This document shows, piece by piece, positions 1 through 7,411 of a DNA stretch of 64,000 nucleotides. The stretch comes from Aliitabrizicola sp041905595 (GTDB taxonomy: Bacteria > Pseudomonadota > Alphaproteobacteria > Rhodobacterales > Rhodobacteraceae). The notes beneath the pieces were generated by a model, which was not told the DNA's origin, did no database searches, and saw only the letters and a list, made by a program, of their open reading frames with translations. The position numbers and the translations under genes were made by a program. Numbering within the stretch: the first letter of the stretch is position 1; each line of letters opens with the position of its first letter. Where the stretch lies: positions 4,865 to 68,864 of the forward strand of contig JAYRKT010000025.1 in NCBI GenBank assembly GCA_041905595.1. The letters run 5' to 3'.

Positions 1-707
1 ATCATCTCGAAACTGGCCGAGATACGGTTCCCTTCTGCAGGGAAATGCTGGGCATAGCGGCGAGCCGCTTCGACAAATAGGCTGCGGCGTGTCGGGTGAC
101 GCAACCTTCCCGCAAGCGCATTTCCTTCCCCCATGGATCGGAGGTCAGCCATCAGCTGAAAGGCGTCGGCATAGGTAACCTTCGTTACCGCCGCATCGGC
201 GACAGGCAGAGCGAATCCGGCGCGTTGGAGCAGGGCCCCCAGATCGCGGATCTCGCCCATCGGCAGGACCCGCGGAGAAAGACCTCCTGCGACGGCGACT
301 TCCGCCTCGGTCAGGCAGGCCCTCAGCTCGGACAAAGTCGAGCCGCCAAACAGGACTGACAGGAACAGCCCGTCAGGGCGCAGCGCGCGACAGCATTGCA
401 CCAATTGGCCGACCGGATCATTGGCCCAGTGAAGGCAGAGCGCGTGGATCACAAGGTCATGCGCTCCGGGTTCCAGAGCCAGCACCTCATCGTCCGCGAC
501 GATACGAGCCCCGGGCAGCCGGTCGCGCCAGACCTGCGGAAAGGCCGTCACGATCGCGGGTGTCGTAAAGGTTCTGTTAACCTCGGCGAGCCTTTCTTCA
601 ATCTCGGCGGCGGCACGCTCCTGCAGAAACAGGGCGGGATCGCGGTCGGCCCGGCGGCGGTTCCGCAGCAGAGCGGTACGGTCGGTCAATGGCGGTGGCG
701 ATGACAT
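1..707 (-). CDS. BioC/NDUFAF5-like methyltransferase-fold protein (3' end outside window)
   Basis: About 235 codons are present from ATG 707; the frame is still open at position 1. The protein starts MSSPPPLTDRTALLRNRRRA and carries the blocks HDLVIHALCLHWANDPVGQL and ALRPDGLFLSVLFGG, which match the post-motif-I part of class I SAM methyltransferases of the BioC/NDUFAF5 type. The region where the SAM-binding GxGxG motif should lie reads TPAIVTAFPQVWRDRLPGAR and lacks that motif, so catalytic activity is doubtful. The visible end, NRISASFEM, fits the conserved stretch that precedes the C-terminus in this family. It is divergent from comF with only 14 bp between the starts. Family membership is well supported; biotin synthesis or complex I assembly as the role would be a guess. 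Confidence 0.82.
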   Translation of the reverse strand, partial: MSSPPPLTDRTALLRNRRRADRDPALFLQERAAAEIEERLAEVNRTFTTPAIVTAFPQVWRDRLPGARIVADDEVLALEPGAHDLVIHALCLHWANDPVGQLVQCCRALRPDGLFLSVLFGGSTLSELRACLTEAEVAVAGGLSPRVLPMGEIRDLGALLQRAGFALPVADAAVTKVTYADAFQLMADLRSMGEGNALAGRLRHPTRRSLFVEAARRYAQHFPAEGNRISASFEM

Positions 708-721
708 GAGGCGCAGCTAGA

Positions 722-1453
722 ATGAAGCCTTGGGGATTTCAAGCCGCGCTGCGCTTTCTTTACCCACCGCATTGCATGACCTGCGATGCGCCGGTCCAGG
801 GCGATTTCGCGCTATGCGGACCGTGCTGGCGCGAGACACGGTTCATTCATGGACTGGTTTGCGACCTGTGCGGCACACCGCTTCCAGGTGAGGAGCCGGG
901 CCATCCTGTACACTGCGACGACTGCCTGGCAATCGCCCGCCCTTGGCAGCAAGGTCGCGCAGCCCTTCTGTACGAGGCGAATGGACGCAAGCTGGTGCTG
1001 GCGCTCAAGCACGGGGATCGGCTCGACCTGGCTCGTCCGGCGGCGGCGTGGATGTATCGGGCGGCGAAGGACCTGTTGCGGCCAGATAGCGTATTCGCGC
1101 CTGTTCCTCTCCACTGGATGCGGCTCCTCGACAGGCGGTACAATCAGGCCGCGCTTCTATCGGCGGCGATGGCGCGGATGGCCGGTCGCCCTCATGTCCC
1201 CGACCTCCTGCAGCGTCATCGGGCGACCCCGTCGCAGGACGGTCGCGACAGGGAGGGTCGATTTCGCAACGTTGAGCAGGCCTTGCGCATCGCCCCCCGC
1301 CACCGCGAACGGATCTCCGGTCAGCATGTAGTGCTGGTCGATGATGTGATGACGTCTGGTGCGACGCTGGCTGCAGGAACGGATGCCTGCCTTGCAGCGG
1401 GCGCAACAGCGGTATCCGTGGTGGTTCTGGCACGCGTTGCGAAAGGGGCCTAA
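722..1453 (+). CDS. comF: ComF family phosphoribosyltransferase-like protein
   Basis: 243 aa. The N-terminus has two CxxC pairs (CMTC/CGPC, then CDLC/CDDC), giving the double zinc ribbon of ComF proteins. The C-terminal half is a type I phosphoribosyltransferase fold with the PRPP loop VVLVDDVMTSGATL near residues 205-218 and the upstream block PVPLHWMRLLDRRYNQA. In competent bacteria ComF acts in DNA uptake; in Alphaproteobacteria the role is mostly unassigned. The gene heads a compact plus-strand set (comF, grxC, nit1, marR) and may share a divergent promoter zone with the methyltransferase on the other side. Family length is normal and no defect is visible. Confidence 0.9.
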   Translation: MKPWGFQAALRFLYPPHCMTCDAPVQGDFALCGPCWRETRFIHGLVCDLCGTPLPGEEPGHPVHCDDCLAIARPWQQGRAALLYEANGRKLVLALKHGDRLDLARPAAAWMYRAAKDLLRPDSVFAPVPLHWMRLLDRRYNQAALLSAAMARMAGRPHVPDLLQRHRATPSQDGRDREGRFRNVEQALRIAPRHRERISGQHVVLVDDVMTSGATLAAGTDACLAAGATAVSVVVLARVAKGA

Positions 1454-1488
1454 ATACCTATAGTCCGTTGGACTGAAGGGAAATGCCC

Positions 1489-1746
1489 ATGACGAAAGTG
1501 GAAATCTACACGACCCCGACCTGCGGTTATTGCCAGGCCGCGAAGCGGCTGCTGACGAAGAAGGGCGTCGAGTACAACGAGATCGACGTCAGCCGCAGCC
1601 CGGATCTTCGCGCGGCGATGGTCACGCGCGCGGGCGGTCGACGGACGGTTCCGCAGATCTTCATCGGTGAGGCACATGTCGGTGGCTGTGACGATCTGTA
1701 TGCCTTGGACAGTTCGGGCAAGCTCGATCCGCTGCTGGCGGCCTAA
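1489..1746 (+). CDS. grxC: Glutaredoxin 3
   Basis: 85 aa from ATG 1489. An in-frame ATG six bases upstream (1483) is only 2 nt from the GAAGGG ribosome site at 1475-1480, whereas 1489 has an 8-nt spacing, so the later start is preferred. It is a single thioredoxin-fold domain beginning MTKVEIYTTPTCGYC, with redox cysteines at residues 12 and 15, the cis-proline loop TVPQIFI and the glutathione-binding GGCDDL. The active site is CGYC rather than the usual CPYC of GrxC. It reduces disulfides and ribonucleotide reductase with glutathione in the cytoplasm. The stop lies two bases before the next gene, a Nit1-type amidase acting on glutathione derivatives, which fits a shared thiol role. Confidence 0.93.
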   Translation: MTKVEIYTTPTCGYCQAAKRLLTKKGVEYNEIDVSRSPDLRAAMVTRAGGRRTVPQIFIGEAHVGGCDDLYALDSSGKLDPLLAA

Positions 1747-1748
1747 CG

Positions 1749-2579
1749 ATGCGCGCAGGTCTGGTGCAGTTGAACGTCTGCGACGATCCGGCGGTCAACC
1801 TGCCGGTCACGGTTGATTTTGTGCGCCGGGCCGCCGCCGGTGGCGCGGAATTCGTGCTGACGCCGGAATGCACCAACGGGCTGTCTTCGAACCGCGAGCG
1901 GCAGCGACAGGCCTTCCATCATGAGAAAGACGATCCGACGCTGTCCGCGCTTCGGGACGAGGCGGCGAGGCAAGGTATCTGGCTTCTGATCGGATCGCTT
2001 GGCCTGCTGACCGGGGATGCCGATGGCCGTTTCGCCAATCGCAGCTTGCTTGTCGGGCCGGACGGCCAAATCGCGGCACGCTACGACAAGATTCACATGT
2101 TCGACGTGAACGTCTCGGCGACGGAGGTGTATCGCGAATCATCGGGTTACCGCCCAGGTGGCGAGGCGGTTCTGGCCGAAACGCCATTCGGCAAGATCGG
2201 GATGACCGTCTGCTATGATCTGCGCTTTCCTCACCTTTTCCGCGGTCTTGCTCAGGCCGGAGCGCAGATCCTGACCGTTCCCGCCGCCTTCAACCACATC
2301 ACGGGCGCAGCCCATTGGGAGGTGCTGCTGCGAGCTCGCGCGATCGAGACCGGCTGTTTCGTCCTGGCACCGGCTCAGACCGGATTTCACCCAGAGACCG
2401 GCGGCAAGGGGCGCAACACCCATGGCCACAGTCTGGCCATCGCGCCTTGGGGTGAGGTTCTGGCCGATGGGGGAACTGACCCGGGCATCACCTTCGCCGA
2501 AATTGATCTGACCGAGGTCGACCGCGCCCGCGCGCGTGTCCCCTCGCTTTCCCACGACCGGCCCTTCGAGGGGCCCTGA
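1749..2579 (+). CDS. Carbon-nitrogen hydrolase, probable deaminated glutathione amidase
   Basis: 276 aa. It has the nitrilase-superfamily catalytic triad: Glu40 in FVLTPECTNG, Lys114 in RYDKIHMFDV and Cys155 in GMTVCYDLRFP. The KIHMFDV and CYDLRFP motifs and the compact length are those of the Nit1/Nit2 branch, whose Nit1 members hydrolyse deaminated glutathione, a toxic side product of transaminases. Position directly after grxC supports that role over omega-amidase. It overlaps marR by one base (TGATG at 2577-2581), implying translational coupling. No strong Shine-Dalgarno precedes ATG 1749, so it may also be coupled to grxC. Confidence 0.88.
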   Translation: MRAGLVQLNVCDDPAVNLPVTVDFVRRAAAGGAEFVLTPECTNGLSSNRERQRQAFHHEKDDPTLSALRDEAARQGIWLLIGSLGLLTGDADGRFANRSLLVGPDGQIAARYDKIHMFDVNVSATEVYRESSGYRPGGEAVLAETPFGKIGMTVCYDLRFPHLFRGLAQAGAQILTVPAAFNHITGAAHWEVLLRARAIETGCFVLAPAQTGFHPETGGKGRNTHGHSLAIAPWGEVLADGGTDPGITFAEIDLTEVDRARARVPSLSHDRPFEGP

Positions 2580-3022
2580 TGGCGGAAAAGATAGAAGACA
2601 TCGCGATCGCCCTGTTCAGCGAACTGCTGATCGCCGACCAGCTTGCGCGCAGCCGGTTGGCCAGAGCCTTGCCCAAGGGAATGGAACTGTCGCAGTTCAG
2701 CGTGCTGAACCACCTCGCCGGTGTAGGCGAGGAACGGACTCCGGCCCAGTTGGCCAAGGCCTTCCACGTCACTCGTGGGGCGATGACCAATACGCTTGGC
2801 AAGCTCGAATGGGCGGGACATGTGCATATCCGGCCAGACTGGGACGATGCGCGGCGGAAGTTTGTCGCGATCAGCCCTGCCGGTCGGGCCGCCCGTGATG
2901 CAGCGGTTCAGGCGATCACGCCCGTCATCGCCGATGTCGCACAGACGATTGGTCCCGACCGGCTTCGCACCGTGCTGCCCGTCTTGCGGGAGTTGCGGAC
3001 GAGGCTTGATCGCGAAGACTGA
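2579..3022 (+). CDS. MarR family transcriptional regulator
   Basis: 147 aa winged-helix protein. The DNA-binding segment is visible as LSQFSVLNHLAGVGEERTPA, AKAFHVTRGAMTNTLGKLEWAGHV and the wing HIRPDWDDARRKFVAIS. MarR proteins are dimeric and usually respond to small aromatic or oxidising ligands. The start overlaps the stop of the preceding amidase gene. Its target is unknown; autoregulation of the comF-grxC-nit1 set is possible, but I see no dyad that proves it. Confidence 0.88.
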   Translation: MAEKIEDIAIALFSELLIADQLARSRLARALPKGMELSQFSVLNHLAGVGEERTPAQLAKAFHVTRGAMTNTLGKLEWAGHVHIRPDWDDARRKFVAISPAGRAARDAAVQAITPVIADVAQTIGPDRLRTVLPVLRELRTRLDRED

Positions 3023-3084
3023 AGCACAGTTAAGCCTTCGGTAAATCGAAGCGCTGATGCTGGCCCAAGGAGCGGAGGGCCAGA

Positions 3085-3930
3085 ATGGCGCAATCAGAAC
3101 TTAAAGCCGTCCTGATTACGGGTGCGACAGGGCGCGTGGGCAGCCTGCTGCGCAAGGCCTGGTCAATCAGCCCGCCCTCTGCGTTTCGCCCCATCTGGTC
3201 TGCCCGCAACGCAACGGATCGGTCGGACTGGGTTTCCTGGGACATGGGCGGAGACATCCTTCCCCAGCTTGATCCGCCGCCTCGGGCGATCCTCCATCTG
3301 GCACGATGTGCCGGTACGGATCCGGACGGCGGTCAGGACATCCATATGGCCCGGCAGGCCCTGCGGCTGGCCCGGCTTCATGCCGTTCCGCTTCTGATTG
3401 CTTCGTCGGTGGCCGTCTACGGATCGTCCGCAGGGATCGTCTCGGAACAGGCCCCGCTTCGGCCGCTGACCCGGAATGGCAAGACGAAGCTCCAGCTGGA
3501 ACTGTCCCTTTCGAGTGCAGACAGGGTCGGATTTCTGAGACTCGGCAACGTGGTGGGCGCCGATGCCCTGATCGGAACGCGCCGTGAAGGGCTGGTTCTG
3601 GATCGCGCACAGGGATCCGACCGCGGTCCGATGCGCAGCTGGATCGGGCCACAGAGCCTCGCGGCGGTGTTGGGCGATCTGCTTGCGCTGGCCGTATCGG
3701 GCAGTCCCTTTCCCCGACAGCTGAATATTGCACAAGAGCCGGCATTGGCCATGGCCGACCTGGCGGATGCAGATGGGAGGCACTGGCGCTTTTCGGGGCA
3801 GATGGCCGAAGTGGGAAGCGTTCGGGTCGATTGCCGGCTGCTTCAGGCAATCCTTGGCAAGGCGGTTGCGCCGGCCGAGGCTGCTGCCCTGGTCGGCGAA
3901 TGGCGTTCGCTGGCGATGGTTCGTGCATGA
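3085..3930 (+). CDS. NAD-dependent epimerase/dehydratase-like protein lacking the catalytic Tyr
   Basis: 281 aa extended-SDR fold. The nucleotide-binding motif GATGRVG is at residues 12-18 and the SSVAVYG block follows. Where active enzymes have YxxxK this protein reads NGKTK, so the tyrosine is replaced by Asn. It may be a non-catalytic or altered member. A good ribosome site (GGAGGG) precedes ATG 3085. It is first of three overlapping genes (epimerase, sugar phosphotransferase, CapD-type dehydratase) that together look like the start of a surface glycan or O-antigen pathway. The stop overlaps the next start (ATGA at 3927-3930). The fold is secure; substrate and activity are unknown. Confidence 0.8.
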   Translation: MAQSELKAVLITGATGRVGSLLRKAWSISPPSAFRPIWSARNATDRSDWVSWDMGGDILPQLDPPPRAILHLARCAGTDPDGGQDIHMARQALRLARLHAVPLLIASSVAVYGSSAGIVSEQAPLRPLTRNGKTKLQLELSLSSADRVGFLRLGNVVGADALIGTRREGLVLDRAQGSDRGPMRSWIGPQSLAAVLGDLLALAVSGSPFPRQLNIAQEPALAMADLADADGRHWRFSGQMAEVGSVRVDCRLLQAILGKAVAPAEAAALVGEWRSLAMVRA

Positions 3931-4550
3931 CTCCGGCCAAGCGATTGATGGATATCGGCGTGGCAACGGTCCTCTTGCTGATGCTGGCAGGGCCGCTCGT
4001 ACTGCTCCTGTGCCTTGTCCTGATCTGCGACGGGCGACCGGTCTTCCATGTGAGCGAACGCATGAAGACTCCGGATACCGCGTTCCGGCTATGGAAATTT
4101 CGCACCATGACGCTGACTGCGGAGGAGGCGGTGATCTGCGGCGGCGATCAGGCGCGCAGGATCACGCGGTTTGGCCGAATTCTGCGGCGGACGCGGCTGG
4201 ATGAAGTGCCGCAACTTTGGAACGTGCTGCGCGGGGACATGAGCCTTGTTGGCCCGCGACCGCCGCTGCGGACCTATGTCGAACGTTTTCCTCAACTCTA
4301 TGCGCAGGTTCTGCGCAGCCGGCCCGGGATGACCGGCCTCGCATCGCTTGGGTTCCATCGGCACGAAGAGCGATTGCTTGCCGCCTGCAGCACCCGGCAG
4401 GAAACGGATGGCGTCTATGCGCGCCGCTGCATTCCGCGCAAGGCGCGGCTGGACCTGATCTATCAGCGGCAACGAACGATCCTTCTGGACCTGCGCCTGC
4501 TTCTTGCGACGGCGTGGCTGCCGGCCCGCCGACTGGTGGGTGTGAAATGA
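3927..4550 (+). CDS. Undecaprenyl-phosphate sugar phosphotransferase (short PglC/WcaJ type)
   Basis: 207 aa from ATG 3927, chosen because it overlaps the previous stop as ATGA; the longer frame upstream is noise. One hydrophobic re-entrant helix (residues about 10-33) is followed by LWKFRTM and the bacterial sugar transferase core RRTRLDEVPQLWNVLRGDM and SLVGPRPPL, with the catalytic Asp-Glu pair at residues 92-93. It transfers a sugar-1-phosphate from a UDP-sugar to undecaprenyl phosphate at the inner membrane. It is the minimal monotopic form, without the four extra membrane helices of WbaP/WcaJ. It is followed, with another ATGA overlap, by a UDP-HexNAc 4,6-dehydratase that probably supplies its substrate. 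Confidence 0.9.
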   Translation: MTPAKRLMDIGVATVLLLMLAGPLVLLLCLVLICDGRPVFHVSERMKTPDTAFRLWKFRTMTLTAEEAVICGGDQARRITRFGRILRRTRLDEVPQLWNVLRGDMSLVGPRPPLRTYVERFPQLYAQVLRSRPGMTGLASLGFHRHEERLLAACSTRQETDGVYARRCIPRKARLDLIYQRQRTILLDLRLLLATAWLPARRLVGVK

Positions 4551-6451
4551 AGATCGTGCACCTCATCGAATACCTGACCGGCATGAGCCGCGGCTCGAAA
4601 CAGGCTGTGCGCCTGTCGCTGGACCTTTTCGCCTCGCAGATCAGCCTGGCATGCGTCTCGGGGTCGCTTCATTCCGGACGGGGCGAGTTCATTGTGGAGG
4701 CGGGCCTGCTTGCCGTTACGGTTCCGGCGATTTCCGCCGCACTTGGCCTGCAGAACGTCAAGCTTGCGGCCTATGAACAGGATTCGCTGCCGCTCAGCGC
4801 GGTCCTGGTGCTGGTCGCAGGCGCGCCTGTCTGGCTTCCCGGCGGAAGGCAGCCGGCCGCGCTCGTGGCGTTCATGCTGGGCTTCCTGCTGCTTTCGGTC
4901 GGTTTGCGACTGCTTGCGCTCAGGGTCTTGCTGATGCTCCAGCGGTGGGGAAAGCCCCGGTGCCCGGTCATCATCTATGGGGCCGGAGAAACGGGAGTTC
5001 AATTGGCACTTGCGCTCAAGCGCGACCGAGCGGTGCGGCCCGTGGCCCTGATCGATGACAAGGCCACCCGCATCGGTCAACGGCTGGCAGGTCTTAGCGT
5101 CCGGCCCTCGAACGAGCTTGAGGGCCTGCGCCAGAGATGGGATGCCCGGCACATCATCCTCGCCCTGCCGTCAGAGCCGCCCGCCCGGGTGGAGGCGCTG
5201 ACCCACCGGCTGCGGTCGTCGGGTTTCACGGTGCGGCAGCTTCCCTCCTTTGCCCAGTTTGTCGGTAGCGAGCCTCAACCCGAAGGGCCGTTGGCGATGC
5301 CGCCAGAGTCATACCTGTCGCGCACACCCGTGCATCCGGACCTGGCCGCGGTGGCGCGGCTGGTCGCCGGCAAGACCGTTCTGGTGACGGGGGCAGGCGG
5401 CAGCATTGGGTCGGAGTTGTGCCGTCACCTGATCGGCTGCGACCCTGCGGCCCTGGTGTTGCTCGACCATAGCGAAGCTGCGCTTTACGCGGTGGAGGCC
5501 GAATTGCGCGAGGCGATGCCTGCCTGCCGGGTGGTTCCCGTATTGGGGTCGATTGCCGATGCGACCCTGATCAAAGACGTCCTCGTCCGCCAGTCCGTGC
5601 ACTCGGTGATCCACGCGGCGGCCTACAAGCATGTCCCGATCGCCGAAGCCAATCCTGCGGCGACGGTTGCCAACAATGTGATTGGCACCCGTATCCTGGC
5701 TGAATGCAGTGCAAAGGCTGGTGTGCGGCGCTTCGTGCTGATTTCGACCGACAAGGCGGTGCGACCCGTAGGGGTGATGGGCGCAAGCAAACGCCTTGCC
5801 GAGATAGTCGTTCAGGATATGGCCATCCGCCATCCGCCAACGAAGTTCTCGATCGTCCGCTTCGGCAATGTTCTCGGGTCGTCCGGCTCTGTCGTTCCGC
5901 TTTTCCGCCAGCAGATCGAACGCGGCGGGCCTGTAACCATCACGCATCCGGAAGTGACACGCTTCTTCATGACCGCGGCCGCGGCCCCCCGACTGGTTCT
6001 CGCCGTTCTGGGCTTTCCCCCAACGGCGCGCGCGGGGGTCTATGTCCTCGATATGGGTAAACCTGTGCGGATTGCCGAGCTTGCGCGGCGGATGATCGAA
6101 GAGGCCGGGCTGACCGTGCGCAACGATACCCACCCGGACGGTGACATCCAAATCCGGGTGACGGGGCTAAGGCCAGGCGAAAAGCTGCATGAGGAACTCC
6201 TGATCGATCTCGAGACCAGACCAACGCAGCACCCGCGAATTCTGCGCGCCAACGAAGTCAGCCCTTCGTCGCGCGAGACGTCGGAGGTTCTTCAGCAATT
6301 GCGGCTGGCGATTGCCGAGAACGACGCGGTTGCCCTGCGTCGGGTCCTGTTCGACCAGATGGAAGCCCGCTCGGCGCAGCCCCTTCTGCCAACCCAAGCA
6401 CTTGGGGTACCCGCCGAGCCGCACACGTTTCGTTTTGGCACCGTCGGATGA
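4547..6451 (+). CDS. CapD/FlaA1-like membrane-anchored nucleotide-sugar 4,6-dehydratase
   Basis: 634 aa from ATG 4547 (ATGA overlap; about 110 upstream codons of the open frame are a shadow of the previous gene). Layout: hydrophobic N-terminal segments (about 50-70, 84-97, 104-131), a first Rossmann domain with GAGETG at 145-150, then the SDR dehydratase domain with TGAGGSIG at 281-288, STDKAV at 400-405 and MGASKR at 411-416. In the PglF/WbpM/CapD family the active site uses the TDK segment with Met/Lys in place of Tyr/Lys, as here. The likely reaction is UDP-GlcNAc to the 4-keto-6-deoxy sugar. The N-terminal membrane part is less regular than the usual four-helix bundle. Confidence 0.9.
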   Translation: MKIVHLIEYLTGMSRGSKQAVRLSLDLFASQISLACVSGSLHSGRGEFIVEAGLLAVTVPAISAALGLQNVKLAAYEQDSLPLSAVLVLVAGAPVWLPGGRQPAALVAFMLGFLLLSVGLRLLALRVLLMLQRWGKPRCPVIIYGAGETGVQLALALKRDRAVRPVALIDDKATRIGQRLAGLSVRPSNELEGLRQRWDARHIILALPSEPPARVEALTHRLRSSGFTVRQLPSFAQFVGSEPQPEGPLAMPPESYLSRTPVHPDLAAVARLVAGKTVLVTGAGGSIGSELCRHLIGCDPAALVLLDHSEAALYAVEAELREAMPACRVVPVLGSIADATLIKDVLVRQSVHSVIHAAAYKHVPIAEANPAATVANNVIGTRILAECSAKAGVRRFVLISTDKAVRPVGVMGASKRLAEIVVQDMAIRHPPTKFSIVRFGNVLGSSGSVVPLFRQQIERGGPVTITHPEVTRFFMTAAAAPRLVLAVLGFPPTARAGVYVLDMGKPVRIAELARRMIEEAGLTVRNDTHPDGDIQIRVTGLRPGEKLHEELLIDLETRPTQHPRILRANEVSPSSRETSEVLQQLRLAIAENDAVALRRVLFDQMEARSAQPLLPTQALGVPAEPHTFRFGTVG

Positions 6452-6470
6452 CCAAAGAACTGCCCGGCAA

Positions 6471-6500
6471 TTGACGCGGCGATGCAGCATCGCATTTACT
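6471..6500 (+). promoter_or_regulatory. Candidate promoter of yihY with an internal palindrome
   Basis: TTGACG at 6471-6476 and TTTACT at 6495-6500, 18 bp apart, form a plausible sigma-70-type promoter about 55 bp before yihY. The spacer contains a perfect dyad, GCGATGC-A-GCATCGC, at 6479-6493, placed where a repressor would block polymerase. The binding protein is unknown. Confidence 0.35.
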
Positions 6501-6556
6501 AGGGTGGTATTGCCATCAGGGGGTTACGCGGACGCTGTGGCGTCGGCAGCGGAAAC

Positions 6557-7411
6557 ATGCGGATCGTCCATGTCCTTCTGGGTGTTGTCTGGCGGCTCTG
6601 GCTCCGTAACGCCGAGGCGAAACTGGGGCTGACTTCTGCCGGCGTGGCATTCTTCGGCTTCCTGGCGATCTTCCCCGCGATTGCAGCGCTGATCGCTGTT
6701 TGGGGCTTCGCATCTGATCCGCAAGTCATCTACAACCAGATGGCGGCGCTGAAGGAATTGCTTCCGCTCGAGTCCTATGACCTGTTCGAGTCGCAGGTCC
6801 GCGCCCTTGTTGCCGCGAATGGCCGTGAACTTGGCTGGACGACGGTTCTTTCTACGCTGTTCGCCATGTGGTCGGCGCGGGCGGGGGCCGGGGCGCTGAT
6901 CCAGGGTCTGGACGAAGCCTATGGCCATATCCACCGTGACGGTATCTGGCATGTCCTTCAGGCGGTCATGCTGACGATGGTGTTGATGGCGGTGGCACTC
7001 GCCTCGATCCTGGCCGGGGTCATCGTGCCATTGGCGCTGGCCATTCTGCCCCTTGGGGAAACCGCCACAACTTGGCTGGAGCGCGCCAACGAGGCGCTTG
7101 GCCTGTCGGTGGTGATCATCGGTATCTGGTTCGCCTATCGCTTCGGACCGAACCATCCCGAGAATGTCCGTCCGCTGATCTGGCCGGGACTGCTGCTCGC
7201 CGGGGTGTTGTGGATCGTGACCTCACGCGCGTTCATGTTCTATCTGGCCCGCTTCTCCAGCTACAACCACATCTACGGCGGGATCGGCGCGGTGGTCGTT
7301 CTGCTGATGTGGTTCTGGCTGAGCGTCTATTCGGTCCTGCTCGGCGCCGCGCTGAATGCGGTACTGAGGCCAGAGAACGACCCATCGGCGCCGGGCGGGG
7401 CTGCTCAGTAG
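6557..7411 (+). CDS. YihY/BrkB family inner-membrane protein
   Basis: 284 aa with about six membrane segments and the family blocks SAGVAFFGFLAIFPAIAALIA near the N-terminus and YNHIYGGIGAVVVLLMWFWL near the C-terminus. This family (once misnamed ribonuclease BN) is an inner-membrane protein of unclear biochemical role. It runs toward tamB and their stop ends overlap by 7 bp (7405-7411). It probably has its own promoter. Confidence 0.9.
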   Translation: MRIVHVLLGVVWRLWLRNAEAKLGLTSAGVAFFGFLAIFPAIAALIAVWGFASDPQVIYNQMAALKELLPLESYDLFESQVRALVAANGRELGWTTVLSTLFAMWSARAGAGALIQGLDEAYGHIHRDGIWHVLQAVMLTMVLMAVALASILAGVIVPLALAILPLGETATTWLERANEALGLSVVIIGIWFAYRFGPNHPENVRPLIWPGLLLAGVLWIVTSRAFMFYLARFSSYNHIYGGIGAVVVLLMWFWLSVYSVLLGAALNAVLRPENDPSAPGGAAQ

